In this document: piece after piece, positions 7,263 to 18,474 of the stretch
Layout of the letters: every line of letters starts with the position of its first letter
Position numbering within the stretch: position 1 is the stretch's first letter
Origin: Hyphomicrobiales bacterium
Lineage (GTDB): Bacteria > Pseudomonadota > Alphaproteobacteria > Rhizobiales > Rhizobiaceae
Assembly (NCBI GenBank): GCA_002400845.2
Contig: NVRK02000022.1
Coordinates: forward strand, 1-58,922
Length of the DNA: 58,922 bases
Reading direction: 5' to 3'
The notes under the pieces: model-generated
The model's input: only the letters and a program-made list of their open reading frames with translations
Databases searched by the model: none
What the model was told of the DNA's origin: nothing
Position numbers and translations under genes: made by a program

Positions 7263-7850
7263 ATTCGAACAATTAATTATTCGATCTATATTAAGTAGCT
7301 ATGAATATAAATTAAATAAACAAAATAAATTCAAGTAAACACAGAAATATACCAGAACTTTTTTAGTTAATCGTCTCATAGTTGTTGTTAGCTACCCATT
7401 TTAATCAAAACTAACGTCAAAATTGCAAAAAACAGTCTTTTTTGGCTGATATACAACTTTAGTATACAGTCACAGTAGTTGTGGATATCCTGTTTGCAAA
7501 GTAACTATATTAGAATTTTTCTAATCTTTCTTCTTATTTGACCGTTTCCACTTGCCCTAGAGACAATTTTCTGGCATTTTACTAACAGATTAGGACAGTA
7601 TTGCTGTCCTAACTATATCACACAACAGTTAGCTAACCAATTTTTAAGGTTTCTAGCAACTGTTTTAGTTCGCAATAAGATTATGGTTTAGGCCCACTAC
7701 CCATTTTTAAAAAATGTGTATTTGAAAAACGCCCCATATTCCAATTCGAATTCACCCACTAAAGAAGCAAACCTTACCACAGGTCAAGCAACTTTAGTAG
7801 TAATAAAGCCTACCAAGCTGCGCGAGTAGCAAACGCAAAAAGGATACGAC
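7263..7850. other. Gene-free AT-rich region upstream of gltB
   Basis: About 590 bases with no credible gene. It should hold the gltB promoter and regulator sites. Visible items are a perfect inverted repeat at 7590-7612, two copies of CTACCCATTTT (near 7393 and 7699), and AAAGGA just before the gltB start. No sigma-54 site with both GG and GC elements was found by eye. Confidence 0.5.
7590..7612. repeat. Perfect inverted repeat upstream of gltB
   Basis: TTAGGACAG at 7590-7598 and CTGTCCTAA at 7604-7612 are perfect 9-bp arms around TATTG. It lies 239 bases before gltB and could be an operator for a dimeric regulator or a leader hairpin. No T-run follows. Confidence 0.6.
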
Positions 7851-10800
7851 ATGAATAAGATTAACATTCACAGCATCTCAAACCCTAAAAATGCGTCTGC
7901 TCTAACCAACAATACGAGTATAGCGATGAATAATTCTACGCCTTTGGCAAACAAAGACCTACCTGTAAAACAAGGACTTTATGATCCTCGTAATGAGCAC
8001 GATGCGTGTGGCGTTGGATTTGTTGCAAACATTAAGGGAAAGGCTTCGCATCAAATAATCAAAGACGGATTGTTTATGCTTGAAAACCTAACCCACCGTG
8101 GTGCAGTAGGTGCAGATCCCCTCATGGGTGATGGCGCAGGTATTCTTATTCAAGTTCCGCACGATTTTTTCGTAAAAGAACTTAAATATCAAAACGTAGA
8201 CCTTCCACAAAAAGGTCACTACGCTGTTTCACATTGCTTTATGCCGCAAGACGATGATCTGCGTGCGCACATCATGGAAATTATTGAAGAAGCCGCTATT
8301 GCTGAAGGCCACTCCATAATTGCGGTTAGAGATGTGCCAGTAGACAATTCATCTCTTTCAAAAGCGCCTAACATTATGGCGTCTGAACCAGTTCACAAAC
8401 AAATATTTTTCAATCGCCCTGACAAATATAAAGACGATGGCGACTTTGAACGCCATATTTATGTATTGCGCAAAGTAATATCTAACCGCATTCACGAAGA
8501 GACAAATGGTCGTGACAACGGATTTTATATGGTTTCCATGTCATCACAAACTATCGTTTATAAAGGCATGTTCTTAGCGTATCAGGTAGGCGAGTATTAC
8601 AAAGATTTAAAAAACGAAGACTTCACATCTGCTCTAGCACTTGTGCACCAACGTTTTTCAACAAATACATTTCCTTCTTGGAAACTTGCACACCCATACC
8701 GCATGGTTGCCCACAATGGTGAGATCAACACATTGCGCGGTAATAACAACTGGATGGCAGCACGCCAAGCTTCTGTTTCATCCCCGTTGTTTAACGACGA
8801 CATTACAAAACTTTGGCCTATTTCTTATGAAGGTCAGTCTGATACCGCTTGTTTTGATAATGCATTAGAGTTTTTGTATCTAGGTGGATATTCACTTAGC
8901 CATGCAATGATGATGCTTATTCCAGAAGCATGGTCTGGCAACAATCAAATGGACCCAGAGCGTCAAGCATTTTACGAATACCATGCAGCGCTGATGGAAC
9001 CTTGGGACGGACCAGCCGCAGTAGCATTTACCGACGGCAAACAAATTGGTGCAACGCTTGATCGTAATGGCCTACGCCCTGCGCGTTACATCGTTACAAA
9101 TGACGACCGTGTAATAATGGCCTCAGAAGCTGGTGTATTGCCAGTTGATGAAAGCATCATCGTAAAAAAATGGCGACTACAACCCGGCAAAATGTTGCTG
9201 ATCGACCTTGAAAAAGGTGCCATCATTTCTGACGAAGAAATCAAAGCTGATATTTCTGCAATGCATCCATATAAAAAATGGCTTGGCAATACGCAGATGA
9301 TTCTTGAAGACCTAGACAAGGTTGAGCCACGCGAAATGAGAAAAGACGTTTCTCTTCTCGATCGCCAGCAAGCATTTGGCTATACGCAAGAAGACTTGAA
9401 AATTTTGATGTCGCCTATGGCAACCACTGGCCAAGAAGCCCTTGGTTCAATGGGTACGGATACGCCAATTTCTGCGATGTCTGATAAGTCGAAAATGCTG
9501 TACACTTATTTCAAGCAGCTTTTTGCACAGGTTACCAACCCACCAATCGATCCAATTCGTGAAGAATTGGTGATGAGCCTTGTGTCCTTCATTGGCCCAC
9601 GCCCAAATATCTTAGACCATGTTGGAACTTCAAAAGTTAAACGCTTAGAAGTACGTCAACCAATTTTGACAAATGCAGACCTTGAGAAAATTCGTTCAAT
9701 TGGTCATTCAGACGATTTGTTTGATACAAAAACCATCGACGTTACCTATGCGGTAGACGAAGGCTCAGCTGGCATGGAAGCCGCGATTGAGAAAATCTGT
9801 CGTCGCGCCGAAAAAGCTGTCAAAAATGATTTTAACATAATCATTCTTTCAGACCGTCAAATTGGCCCAGACCGTATTGCAATCCCTGCTCTATTGGCAA
9901 CGGCTGCTGTGCATCATCACCTGATCCGCAAAGGTCTGCGTACGTCTGTAGGGCTAGTGGTTGAAACTGGTGAGCCGCGCGAAGTACATCACTTTGCTTG
10001 TCTTGCTGGCTTTGGTGCCGAAGCTATCAATCCTTATTGTGCATTTGAAACATTGCGTACAATGCACCAAAATGGAGATTTCCCTCCTGAAGTTGATAAA
10101 TACGAAGTTGTTGAACGCTACATTAAAGCGATCGATAAAGGTCTTCTAAAAGTCATGTCTAAAATGGGCATATCTACTTATCAATCTTATTGTGGCGCTC
10201 AAATTTTTGATGCCATTGGCCTAAAAACAGAATTCGTAGATAAATTTTTCTTTGGAACAGCAACTACAATTGAAGGCGTAGGCCTTGAAGAAATTGCAGA
10301 AGAAACTGTGCGTCGTCATCATGACGCATTTGGCGGTGTGCATGTATTGCAATCTTCATTAGACGTTGGCGGCGAATATATGTACCGCAAACGCGGTGAA
10401 ACCCATGCATGGACACCAGACAACATTGCAACGTTGCAACATGCTGTTCGCACAGATTCTTTTGAAAAGTATAAAGATTTCGCCGATCAGGTTAACAATG
10501 CATCAGAAGAAATGGCTACAATTCGTGGTCTATTTAAAATCAAGCCTGAGAAGAAACCAGTTGATATTAAAGACGTTGAACCAATTAGCGAAATTGTAAA
10601 ACGCTTTTCTACTGGTGCAATGTCATTTGGTTCAATCTCTCGCGAAGCACACACAACGCTTGCCAGAGCTATGAACAAAATTGGTGGCAAATCAAACACA
10701 GGTGAAGGCGGCGAGGAACCAGATCGTTTCTACCCCCTTCCAGACGGTAGCCCGAACCCAGAACGCTCTGCAATTAAACAAATTGCATCGGGTCGATTTG

Positions 10801-12584
10801 GTGTGACTGCCGAATATTTGGTAAACGCTGACATGCTGCAAATTAAAGTAGCCCAAGGTGCAAAACCTGGTGAAGGCGGACAACTACCTGGGCACAAGGT
10901 AAATGCAAACATTGCAAAAACCCGTCACTCTACACCAGGTGTTGGCTTAATTTCGCCACCACCACACCACGATATTTATTCAATCGAAGATTTGGCTCAG
11001 CTGATTTACGACCTTAAAAACGTAAACGAAAAAGCTGACATTTCTGTTAAGCTTGTGTCCGAAGTGGGTGTTGGTACGATCGCTGCAGGTGTTGCAAAAG
11101 CACGTGCCGACCACATTACTGTTTCAGGGTTTGATGGTGGTACAGGCGCTTCTCCGCTGACATCACTCAAACACGCCGGCAGCCCATGGGAAATGGGTTT
11201 GGCAGAAACGCACCAAACGCTGGTCCTAAACGGCCTTCGTTCTCGCATTTGTTTGCAAGTAGATGGCGGATTGAAAACAGGCCGCGATGTTGTAATTGGC
11301 GCATTGCTGGGAGCAGACGACTTTGCTTTTTCTACAGCACCGCTAATCGCTGCTGGTTGTATTATGATGCGCAAGTGTCACCTTAATACTTGCCCTGTAG
11401 GCGTTGCAACGCAAGATCCAGTATTGCGCAAACGCTTTAACGGAACGCCAGAACACGTTATCAACTACTTCTTTTATGTTGCAGAAGAAGTTCGCCAGCT
11501 TATGGCAGATATGGGTTACACAAAATTTGACGAGCTCGTTGGTGAAAGCCAATTGCTTGAAAAACGAGACATGGTTGACCATTGGAAAATGCACGGCCTA
11601 GATTTCTCTCGCGTATTTTTCAAACCAGAAGCTGAGAAAAAAGATTACCACTGGACACAGCGCCAAGAGCACCCGATTTCAGATGTGCTTGATCGCAAGC
11701 TGATTGAAAAAGCAAAGCCTGCATTAGAAAACGGCACGTCTGTTCAATTTGATATGAAAATAACAAATGTGGATCGCTCAGTAGGCGCAATGCTTTCTGG
11801 TAAGCTCGCCGAAAAATACGGCCATGAGGGTTTAGCAGAAGATTCAATCGCTGTGTCCTTTACAGGAACGGCAGGCCAAAGTTTTGCGGCCTTCCTAGCA
11901 AAAGGCATTTCGTTCGACCTTCAAGGCGATGGCAACGACTATGTTGGCAAAGGTTTGTCTGGCGGTCGTATTGTTATAAGGCCACCTGAAAACACAAAAA
12001 TTATTCCAGAAGAATCCATCATCGTGGGCAACACCGTTATGTATGGTGCTATTGCTGGCGAAGCTTATTTTAGAGGTTTTGCAGGTGAACGTTTTGCGGT
12101 CCGTAACTCTGGTGCGATTGCAGTTGTGGAAGGCGTGGGCGACCACGGTTGTGAATATATGACTGGCGGCGTTGTGGTAGTTATCGGAGAAACAGGCCGC
12201 AACTTTGCAGCGGGTATGTCTGGCGGCATCGCTTATGTGCTTGATGAAAAAGGTGACTTTGCATCACGTTGCAACATGGCGATGGTCGATTTGGAACCTG
12301 TTCCAGAAGAAGACGATTTGCTTGAAAAGCTACACCATGGTGGTGGTGATTTAGATCACAAAGGCCGTGTAGATGTATCCTCGGGCTTAAACAAGCACGA
12401 TGAAGAACGCCTATATCAACTGATTTCAAATCATATGCATTTCACAGGCTCAACAAGAGCGAAAGACATATTGGAACAGTGGGAAACCTACAGGCCTAAA
12501 TTTGTAAAAGTAATGCCGGTTGAATACCGCCGTGCATTGAAAGAAATGGAAGAACTACGCTTTGGTAGCGTAGCAGCGGAGTAA
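7851..12584 (+). CDS. gltB: Glutamate synthase (NADPH) large chain
   Basis: A 1577-residue GOGAT alpha subunit. It takes the amide of glutamine onto 2-oxoglutarate and yields two glutamates, working with GltD. Domains in order: a propeptide ending before Cys53 of HDACGVGF, the nucleophile of the N-terminal amidotransferase; a central domain; the FMN synthase domain with [17 protein letters not shown] near residue 920 and GGTGASPL near 1097; an iron-sulfur region [13 protein letters not shown] near 1170; and a C-terminal GXGXG-repeat helix with [20 protein letters not shown] near 1440. Length is normal. The first 40 or so residues are a low-complexity leader rich in Asn and Ser. gltD follows after 5 bases. 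Confidence 0.98.
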   Translation: MNKINIHSISNPKNASALTNNTSIAMNNSTPLANKDLPVKQGLYDPRNEHDACGVGFVANIKGKASHQIIKDGLFMLENLTHRGAVGADPLMGDGAGILIQVPHDFFVKELKYQNVDLPQKGHYAVSHCFMPQDDDLRAHIMEIIEEAAIAEGHSIIAVRDVPVDNSSLSKAPNIMASEPVHKQIFFNRPDKYKDDGDFERHIYVLRKVISNRIHEETNGRDNGFYMVSMSSQTIVYKGMFLAYQVGEYYKDLKNEDFTSALALVHQRFSTNTFPSWKLAHPYRMVAHNGEINTLRGNNNWMAARQASVSSPLFNDDITKLWPISYEGQSDTACFDNALEFLYLGGYSLSHAMMMLIPEAWSGNNQMDPERQAFYEYHAALMEPWDGPAAVAFTDGKQIGATLDRNGLRPARYIVTNDDRVIMASEAGVLPVDESIIVKKWRLQPGKMLLIDLEKGAIISDEEIKADISAMHPYKKWLGNTQMILEDLDKVEPREMRKDVSLLDRQQAFGYTQEDLKILMSPMATTGQEALGSMGTDTPISAMSDKSKMLYTYFKQLFAQVTNPPIDPIREELVMSLVSFIGPRPNILDHVGTSKVKRLEVRQPILTNADLEKIRSIGHSDDLFDTKTIDVTYAVDEGSAGMEAAIEKICRRAEKAVKNDFNIIILSDRQIGPDRIAIPALLATAAVHHHLIRKGLRTSVGLVVETGEPREVHHFACLAGFGAEAINPYCAFETLRTMHQNGDFPPEVDKYEVVERYIKAIDKGLLKVMSKMGISTYQSYCGAQIFDAIGLKTEFVDKFFFGTATTIEGVGLEEIAEETVRRHHDAFGGVHVLQSSLDVGGEYMYRKRGETHAWTPDNIATLQHAVRTDSFEKYKDFADQVNNASEEMATIRGLFKIKPEKKPVDIKDVEPISEIVKRFSTGAMSFGSISREAHTTLARAMNKIGGKSNTGEGGEEPDRFYPLPDGSPNPERSAIKQIASGRFGVTAEYLVNADMLQIKVAQGAKPGEGGQLPGHKVNANIAKTRHSTPGVGLISPPPHHDIYSIEDLAQLIYDLKNVNEKADISVKLVSEVGVGTIAAGVAKARADHITVSGFDGGTGASPLTSLKHAGSPWEMGLAETHQTLVLNGLRSRICLQVDGGLKTGRDVVIGALLGADDFAFSTAPLIAAGCIMMRKCHLNTCPVGVATQDPVLRKRFNGTPEHVINYFFYVAEEVRQLMADMGYTKFDELVGESQLLEKRDMVDHWKMHGLDFSRVFFKPEAEKKDYHWTQRQEHPISDVLDRKLIEKAKPALENGTSVQFDMKITNVDRSVGAMLSGKLAEKYGHEGLAEDSIAVSFTGTAGQSFAAFLAKGISFDLQGDGNDYVGKGLSGGRIVIRPPENTKIIPEESIIVGNTVMYGAIAGEAYFRGFAGERFAVRNSGAIAVVEGVGDHGCEYMTGGVVVVIGETGRNFAAGMSGGIAYVLDEKGDFASRCNMAMVDLEPVPEEDDLLEKLHHGGGDLDHKGRVDVSSGLNKHDEERLYQLISNHMHFTGSTRAKDILEQWETYRPKFVKVMPVEYRRALKEMEELRFGSVAAE

Positions 12585-12589
12585 TAGAC

Positions 12590-14038
12590 ATGGGTAAAGT
12601 TACAGGTTTTCTTGAGATAGATCGCTCAACAGCAAAGTATCAGCCAGCGTCTGATCGTATTAGACACTCTCGCGAGTTTACAATTCCAATTTCTGATGCA
12701 GAAGTTGGAAGACAAGCCGCACGTTGTATGGATTGCGGCATTCCGTATTGCCATGGCGATACAGGTTGCCCAGTGCATAACCAAATTCCAGATTGGAATG
12801 ACCTTATTTATAACGATGATTGGCAAGAAGCTTCTGACAATCTTCATTCGACAAATAACTTTCCAGAATTTACGGGCCGCATTTGTCCTGCACCTTGTGA
12901 AGAGGCCTGCACGCTTAACTTGGAAAACAGTCCAGTTGCCATCAAAACTGTTGAGCAAGCAATTGCCGACAAAGGGTTTGAGCAAGGTTATATTGTACCA
13001 ATGCCATCGACTACTAAAACAGGCAAGCGCGTAGCGATTGTTGGTTCTGGTCCTGCTGGTATGGCGGCGGCTCAACAGCTCGCAAGAGTTGGTCACGACG
13101 TTCATGTCTTTGAACGCGAGACACGTGCTGGCGGATTAATGCGCTATGGCATTCCAGATTTTAAAATGGAAAAACATCACATTGATCGCCGTATCGAGCA
13201 AATGGAAGCCGAAGGCGTTACATTCCATTATGGTGTAAACATTGGCGTTGAGAAAAAAGCCAAAGATTTAGTTGCTGAATTTGACGCAGTACTGTTAGCC
13301 GTTGGTGCAGAAAAGCCTCGTGCGGCTGGCATTCCTGGCGGTGATTTATCTGGTGTATATGATGCCATGCCATTCTTGGTTCAGCAAAACCGCCGTGTGG
13401 GTAAAGAAGCAATTGAAAATGCTGGTTGGCCTAGCGAAGAAATTTTCGCTGGCGGCAAACGCATTGTTGTTGTGGGCGGCGGCGATACCGCATCTGATTG
13501 TGTTGGAACATCATTCCGTCAAGGCGCTGTTGATGTAACGCAAATGGACATTCGTCCTCAGCCGCCAGAAAAAGAAGACAAACTAACTGTATGGCCATAT
13601 TGGGCTACAAAAATGCGCACATCTTCTTCACAAGCAGAAGGTGCTTCAAGAGAGTTTGCTGCCGCAACATTAGAATTTGTTGGCAAAGACGGCAAACTTA
13701 TTGGTGTTAGATGTGCCCGTGTTGATGAAAAGCGCAAGCCTATTGCAGGTACTGAATTTATCATCAAAGCAGATCTAGCTTTTATTGCGATTGGATTTTC
13801 TGGCCCGCTAGAAGAAACATTCGTAAAAGAACTTGGCACAGATATGGACACTGACAAGCGTGGTGGCCGTTCTATGAGCGCCGATGATAAAGGTTATAAA
13901 ACCAGCGTCGACAAAGTTTATACAGCTGGGGATGTGCGCAGAGGCCAGTCATTGGTTGTTTGGGCAATTCGTGAAGGCCGCCAAGCCGCGCGTGCAATTG
14001 ACTTAGACCTAATGGGCAAAACAGACTTACCACGTTAA
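12590..14038 (+). CDS. gltD: Glutamate synthase (NADPH) small chain
   Basis: A 482-residue beta subunit that carries electrons from NADPH through FAD and iron-sulfur clusters to GltB. The N-terminal cysteine clusters are [17 protein letters not shown] near residue 45 and CPAPCEEAC near 100. The FAD Rossmann motif [18 protein letters not shown] is near 148 and the NADPH motif [11 protein letters not shown] near 290. The closing [17 protein letters not shown] block is present. Start ATG at 12590 lies 5 bases after gltB. The stop codon falls in the first unit of a 16-bp tandem repeat. Confidence 0.98.
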   Translation: MGKVTGFLEIDRSTAKYQPASDRIRHSREFTIPISDAEVGRQAARCMDCGIPYCHGDTGCPVHNQIPDWNDLIYNDDWQEASDNLHSTNNFPEFTGRICPAPCEEACTLNLENSPVAIKTVEQAIADKGFEQGYIVPMPSTTKTGKRVAIVGSGPAGMAAAQQLARVGHDVHVFERETRAGGLMRYGIPDFKMEKHHIDRRIEQMEAEGVTFHYGVNIGVEKKAKDLVAEFDAVLLAVGAEKPRAAGIPGGDLSGVYDAMPFLVQQNRRVGKEAIENAGWPSEEIFAGGKRIVVVGGGDTASDCVGTSFRQGAVDVTQMDIRPQPPEKEDKLTVWPYWATKMRTSSSQAEGASREFAAATLEFVGKDGKLIGVRCARVDEKRKPIAGTEFIIKADLAFIAIGFSGPLEETFVKELGTDMDTDKRGGRSMSADDKGYKTSVDKVYTAGDVRRGQSLVVWAIREGRQAARAIDLDLMGKTDLPR

Positions 14039-14074
14039 GGCTGGCCCACGTTAAGGCTGGGCACGTTAAGGTGG
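14030..14074 (+). repeat. 16-bp tandem repeat spanning the gltD stop codon
   Basis: CCACGTTAAGGCTGGC at 14030-14045 is repeated with one change at 14046-14061 and partly at 14062-14074. Each unit contains GTTAAGG, so the gltD stop context is copied three times. It looks like local slippage duplication. Confidence 0.85.
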
Positions 14075-14112
14075 TCCTAGCTAAGTTCTTCTTAAAAAAG
14101 ACAATAACAAAC

Positions 14113-14140
14113 CCATCTCATTAAATTGAGATGGTTTTTT
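14113..14140 (+). terminator. Intrinsic terminator of gltBD
   Basis: CCATCTCA (14113-14120) pairs perfectly with TGAGATGG (14127-14134) around TTAAAT, followed by six T. It lies 75 bases after the gltD stop. Confidence 0.92.
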
Positions 14141-14172
14141 AAATCCAAAATTATTACTCGCAAAAATTCAGA

Positions 14173-15828
14173 TTAGCCTTGATTCTTTTTTAAATTCTTG
14201 CGTCGTTGCTCTCTTCTATTTTTCCAAAATTCAGCCCAGTTAAATTTAGCACGTTTCTTGACGACTATCTTTTTAACAACTCTAGCTTTTTTCTTTTTAA
14301 CAGTTGCGTGTTTTACGACTCGATTTTTAACATTTTGCCCACTAGGCGTTGTAGCAGAAGGCGCAACGACGAATGGCACGCCGTCTATAAGCAGATCACC
14401 AGTACTATTTTCACCCCCATTAAGATCATTTAAATTAACGGGTGTTTGCAGTGGATCATCTAGATAAGATGCAAAGTTTAAGCCGCGAATATTAGCTAAA
14501 ACAGGTTCAGGCGTTTCTGTCGTACCAATATCAAATGAAGCACGCCCCCAGCCAGAATCTATACGCCCATGACTTGCCTCACTCGATTTGCCACGCGACA
14601 CCAATTCAAAACTCGAACTCTTTTGCGCATCAGAAGCAGTAAAAAAACCCTCCGCCCCCTCTAAAACTGAACCGCCATCAGCGGCAGGACCACCAAGCGC
14701 AATCACAACTGTTTTGCCTGATGAGATTGGGTCATAAGTCGCAGAAAATTGTCTGCTGTCGTTTGAAAGTGTTGTAACAGAAGAAAATAAGCTTTCACGC
14801 CCAATACCCGTTAATCTTCTAACCGATTTTTCAGCATAAAAAGCCATTTTAATTTGACCACTTCTGGTCATGTTAATGCCATCGCTGGCACGAAGTTTAA
14901 CTATTCGACCATCAATATTTGGGCCTCTTCGAATGTAGCGCCCATCAATATTTGTAAATCCATCCCAAATATCAACATAAGTCCCCCCTAATGCTTCTAC
15001 CTTATTTTGATAGATTTCATTGAACGCCAAATAGTCTCTATTCATGCTATTCTTAGAAACAGGCGGCAAACCAACCCACACAAGCGGTATCCGTTTTGAT
15101 CTCACATTTTTAATAAATGCATCAATCCGCGCCTCATAGTTTTTCTTCCATTCAGGTGTTAATTTATTAAGTTGACCCGTTTTCAACCGCATACTCTGGC
15201 GGTCATTCATACCCAATTGCATGATAACCAAAACTGGTTTGTTCTTATCAATAAGTTCAGATATTTTATTCGGCCAGTGGGCAACATCATCACGAACAAT
15301 GCCCGACAAACCTCGCGTCTTGTCTAAAAATTCAATAGCAGGATTTTGAGAAAAAACCTGACTTAAACCATACGACATACCGTTGGCCATAAAGTCGCCA
15401 ACCACAATTACCTTTGCGGCATCTGTATTTTTTTTAATGATTTTCTTTGCACTTGTACCAGCAGTAACAATTGCTTTTCTTGAAATTCTCTTTTTAACAG
15501 ACTTAATCGTTTTCCCTGTTTTATGAGTAGTTCTTGCTTTACGAGTGGTTCTAGCTTTACGAGTAGTTCTAACTTTACGCGTTTTTCGAGTTTTACGAAT
15601 TTTACGTTTTTTACTTACTTTAACACGCTTTGAAGAAAACTTTTTAGTAGCGTATTTTTTGCGTTTTTTGCGCAGCGAGCCACCAAATAGAAGCTGCAAA
15701 AGGTTCTTACGCTTTTTCTTGGTTTTAGCTTGTGCATAGGCTGTGCTGGCTCCCAAAGGCGTAACCTCTGGGACGACAATTCCAATTACCGCAAAAAGAG
15801 TAATAATTATGGCAAATTTGCGAAACAT
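14173..15828 (-). CDS. DUF459 (SGNH-like) periplasmic protein, catalytic residues not conserved
   Basis: A 551-residue exported protein. Residues 1-32 form a signal peptide. Residues 35-120 are very rich in Lys and Arg, including three near-identical RTTRKA units. The SGNH-fold domain follows: VVGDFMANGMSYGLS near residue 142, LGMNDRQSM near 205, and ASDGINMTRSGQIKMAFYAEK near 315. In active SGNH hydrolases the first block is GDS and the last is DxxH; here they read GDF and DGIN, so nucleophile and histidine both appear absent. The Lys-rich region might bind peptidoglycan or lipopolysaccharide. The tail is again Lys/Arg-rich. The gene sits downstream of a lytic transglycosylase gene on the same strand, suggesting a cell-wall role. 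Confidence 0.75.
   Translation of the reverse strand: MFRKFAIIITLFAVIGIVVPEVTPLGASTAYAQAKTKKKRKNLLQLLFGGSLRKKRKKYATKKFSSKRVKVSKKRKIRKTRKTRKVRTTRKARTTRKARTTHKTGKTIKSVKKRISRKAIVTAGTSAKKIIKKNTDAAKVIVVGDFMANGMSYGLSQVFSQNPAIEFLDKTRGLSGIVRDDVAHWPNKISELIDKNKPVLVIMQLGMNDRQSMRLKTGQLNKLTPEWKKNYEARIDAFIKNVRSKRIPLVWVGLPPVSKNSMNRDYLAFNEIYQNKVEALGGTYVDIWDGFTNIDGRYIRRGPNIDGRIVKLRASDGINMTRSGQIKMAFYAEKSVRRLTGIGRESLFSSVTTLSNDSRQFSATYDPISSGKTVVIALGGPAADGGSVLEGAEGFFTASDAQKSSSFELVSRGKSSEASHGRIDSGWGRASFDIGTTETPEPVLANIRGLNFASYLDDPLQTPVNLNDLNGGENSTGDLLIDGVPFVVAPSATTPSGQNVKNRVVKHATVKKKKARVVKKIVVKKRAKFNWAEFWKNRREQRRKNLKKNQG
15529..15582. repeat. Three 18-bp tandem repeats coding RTTRKA-type units
   Basis: Three consecutive 18-base units (15529-15546, 15547-15564, 15565-15582) differ by a few bases each and lie in frame within the Lys/Arg-rich part of the DUF459 gene. 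Copy number here could vary between strains without breaking the frame. Confidence 0.8.
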
Positions 15829-15928
15829 TTATTTTATTAACCCCAGCTGACCAACCAAAATTATTGGACCAACTCTCTTTATAATAAAAATGGATTGTAG
15901 CCAATGAAATAATATTTTTCTACATGTA

Positions 15929-17170
15929 TCAGCGCTTGCGCAATTTATCTAAAACATCACGAGAAGGAAACCCGTCTGGCTTATGCCCCAATTTTATTTG
16001 CCAATTTTTAATTGCTTTTCTTGATCCAGAGCCAATATTTCCGTCAATATCCCCATCATAAAAGCCAAGCTTTGCCAATTTTATCTGAACTTCTTTGCGC
16101 TCTATCTCGCTCAGTGATTTATAGCCACGCGGCCATTTTTGAACAAATGGGCCACCGCCTTGAATTCTATCAGCTAAGTGACCAACACCCAGCGCATATT
16201 TATTAGCGTTGTTATAACGCTTCAACACATAAAAATTCTTAAGCATCAAAAAGGCTGGGCCAGATTTTCCGCCCAATAATTTCAAAACTGCTTTATCGCT
16301 ATTACGCGGAAACGGCTTACCATTTGCACGTCTAACACCAATTTTTTTAAAATCAGCAATTTTATAACCATTTTTGTTGGCAAGTTTATAATTAAAGCCT
16401 CTTGGCAATTTAACTTCATACCCCCAAGTTTGGCCTGTTTGCCAACCATTTTTCATCAATAAATTCGCCGATGAAGCCAAAGCATCAGGAACAGAAGTCC
16501 AAACGTTACGTTTGCCATCGCCATCAATATCAACAGCCCAAGTGTGATATGAAGTGGGAATAAATTGCGTGTGCCCCATTGCGCCAGCCCACGAACCACG
16601 AAGGCCACTAGCAGTTACATCTCCGCGTTGAACAATTTTCAATGCTTGAATTAATTGCTGACGACCCATTTTTCTATGACGCTTATTTCTGCCCTTATAG
16701 GCTAAAGTAGCCAAAGCTTGACCTAAGTGATGCGTTGAACCTTCGCGCTCAAAATATTTTCCATAAGCAGATTCCATTGACCAAATTGCAAGAAGGATAT
16801 CGCGGTCGACACCGTATTTACTTTCAATAAGATCGAGCCAGCTTTTTAACTCAATGCGTTTTTCCTGACCTGTTTCAATCGTCCAACTGGTGACACGGCT
16901 ATCAAGATAATCCCAAACTTTAGAAACAAATTCAGGCTGATAGCGGGCTTTTTTTAAAACTTCAGGATCGATATCTCTGATGTTTTTAAATACCGCATTA
17001 TAAGTCGAACGCTTAATACCATGTTTTGCCGCAACTGATTGAAATGAATTAATCCATTTTCTAAAACCAGCATCGGCATAGGCCTCATTTGGGCCAATAA
17101 TAACATTCGCAGCAAGTACGGCTCCAAATGAAAGTAAACATAATTTTTTGAATTTTATAAACACGCGCAT
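15929..17170 (-). CDS. mltB: Lytic murein transglycosylase, MltB family
   Basis: A 413-residue periplasmic enzyme that cleaves peptidoglycan glycan strands with formation of 1,6-anhydro-muramic ends. A signal peptide covers residues 1-33. The catalytic domain has its acid Glu133 in IWSMESAYGKYF, followed by GAMGHTQFIPTSY near residue 206 and the WDIDGDG-like AVDIDGDGKRNVW block. Residues 350-413 form a peptidoglycan-binding domain (LGFYDGDIDGNIG, SRKAIKNWQ). No lipobox cysteine is present, so it is probably soluble rather than a lipoprotein. It lies between galE and the DUF459 gene on the same strand, with a terminator between it and galE. Confidence 0.92.
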   Translation of the reverse strand: MRVFIKFKKLCLLSFGAVLAANVIIGPNEAYADAGFRKWINSFQSVAAKHGIKRSTYNAVFKNIRDIDPEVLKKARYQPEFVSKVWDYLDSRVTSWTIETGQEKRIELKSWLDLIESKYGVDRDILLAIWSMESAYGKYFEREGSTHHLGQALATLAYKGRNKRHRKMGRQQLIQALKIVQRGDVTASGLRGSWAGAMGHTQFIPTSYHTWAVDIDGDGKRNVWTSVPDALASSANLLMKNGWQTGQTWGYEVKLPRGFNYKLANKNGYKIADFKKIGVRRANGKPFPRNSDKAVLKLLGGKSGPAFLMLKNFYVLKRYNNANKYALGVGHLADRIQGGGPFVQKWPRGYKSLSEIERKEVQIKLAKLGFYDGDIDGNIGSGSRKAIKNWQIKLGHKPDGFPSRDVLDKLRKR

Positions 17171-17225
17171 GGCACCCCAAAATCAATTGTAATTTGATTC
17201 GCAGTGTAACAACGATTGCGTTAAA

Positions 17226-17278
17226 ATTTTGTTCACCATAAACAGCACCCAAGTAAAGCCATTTACGGTGAACAAAAT
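17226..17278 (-). terminator. Long-stem terminator after galE
   Basis: ATTTTGTTCACC at 17226-17237 and GGTGAACAAAAT at 17267-17278 are perfect 12-bp arms, with TAAA/TTTA extending the stem inward. Read on the minus strand the second arm runs into TTTT. It lies 37 bases past the galE stop and ahead of mltB. Confidence 0.65.
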
Positions 17279-17315
17279 CTATCGGCACTAAAACCCACAC
17301 ATCCTATTTAAATTA

Positions 17316-18311
17316 TTAAGCGTATTTTTTCTTCTGGATAGAAATAGTTTCCCACTCAAGAGCGGTACGTATTATCGTATCTAAATCATCATATTTCGGC
17401 AGCCACCCAAGACGCGAATTCATACGATGACAGTTTGCAATTAATGAAGGTATATCACCTAGCCTGCGGCCCTCATGCACAACTGGAAATTCATTCCCAC
17501 TTATGCGCTTAACAGCCTCTATAACTTGCAGTACTGAATACCCTTTTGAGTAACCGCAATTGGCTGTAAACTTTAAGCCACCATCACGTAAAAACTGAAC
17601 TGCCGCATAATGCGCAGAAACCAAATCACTTACATGAATAAAATCACGAACACCGCTACCATCTACTGTATCATAATCAGTACCATATACGCTTAACGAT
17701 GCGCGTTTACCTAAAGCCGCCTCGCAGGCAAGCTTAATTAAATGTGTCGCACCTACTGTAGATTGCCCTGTACGTTGCAATGGGTCACATCCAGCAACAT
17801 TAAAATAACGCAACATCACGTATCTAAGGTTAGAAGAATTAGCTACATCGCGCAGCATCATTTCTGACATTAATTTAGAAGAACCATATGGTGAAAGCGG
17901 ATTTAAAATCGCATCTTCTCTAATTGGACCACTTGCATTGGGTTCACCATATACAGCAGCAGTAGAAGAGAAAATAAACTTATCAATCCCAAATTCAGTG
18001 ACAATTTCAAGAAGGTTTCTAGTTACTGCGGTGTTATTATCATAATATTTCAATGGGTTTTCGACAGATTCGGGCACAACCACCGATCCAGCGAAGTGAA
18101 TCACAGCTTCAATATCGTTTTCTTCAAAAACTTTGCGCATTAAAATCTTATCACCGACATTGCCAACAATAAGTTTGGCTCTATCTGCTACGGCCCAATC
18201 AAATCCTGTTGTTAAATTATCAACAACCACAACATCTTCGCCATGGTCTAAAAGTTCCCAAACCATGTGACTCCCGATATATCCTGCACCACCTGTTACC
18301 AATATTGCCAT
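17316..18311 (-). CDS. galE: UDP-glucose 4-epimerase
   Basis: A 331-residue short-chain dehydrogenase/reductase of the extended type. It interconverts UDP-glucose and UDP-galactose for polysaccharide precursors, with bound NAD. The NAD motif VTGGAGYIGSHM starts at residue 5. FSSTAAVYGEP near residue 118 carries the catalytic Ser/Thr and SPYGSSKLMSE near 147 carries the Tyr-x-x-x-Lys pair. RYFNVAGCDP near 170 completes the epimerase signature. It is divergent from galU, which makes its substrate, with a shared 163-base promoter region. Confidence 0.95.
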   Translation of the reverse strand: MAILVTGGAGYIGSHMVWELLDHGEDVVVVDNLTTGFDWAVADRAKLIVGNVGDKILMRKVFEENDIEAVIHFAGSVVVPESVENPLKYYDNNTAVTRNLLEIVTEFGIDKFIFSSTAAVYGEPNASGPIREDAILNPLSPYGSSKLMSEMMLRDVANSSNLRYVMLRYFNVAGCDPLQRTGQSTVGATHLIKLACEAALGKRASLSVYGTDYDTVDGSGVRDFIHVSDLVSAHYAAVQFLRDGGLKFTANCGYSKGYSVLQVIEAVKRISGNEFPVVHEGRRLGDIPSLIANCHRMNSRLGWLPKYDDLDTIIRTALEWETISIQKKKYA

Positions 18312-18474
18312 AATAGTATCCCACTGAAAATTATTGTTATTGTGTGTTTTAACGAGACAGCAACATAACGTTAAATATTTAGGATTATAAAAAGTTTAGA
18401 ACCAAAATTTGAACTATTCTATTTGCATTATATTAACTATAATCAATCGAGATTATAATAAGGGCCTATATAAA

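Noticed and set aside
7000-7338. Plus-strand reading frame of 112 codons through the ltaE leader
   Set aside because: Composition is not protein-like, it crosses the start of ltaE, and the DNA is better explained by a minus-strand structured RNA with a terminator.
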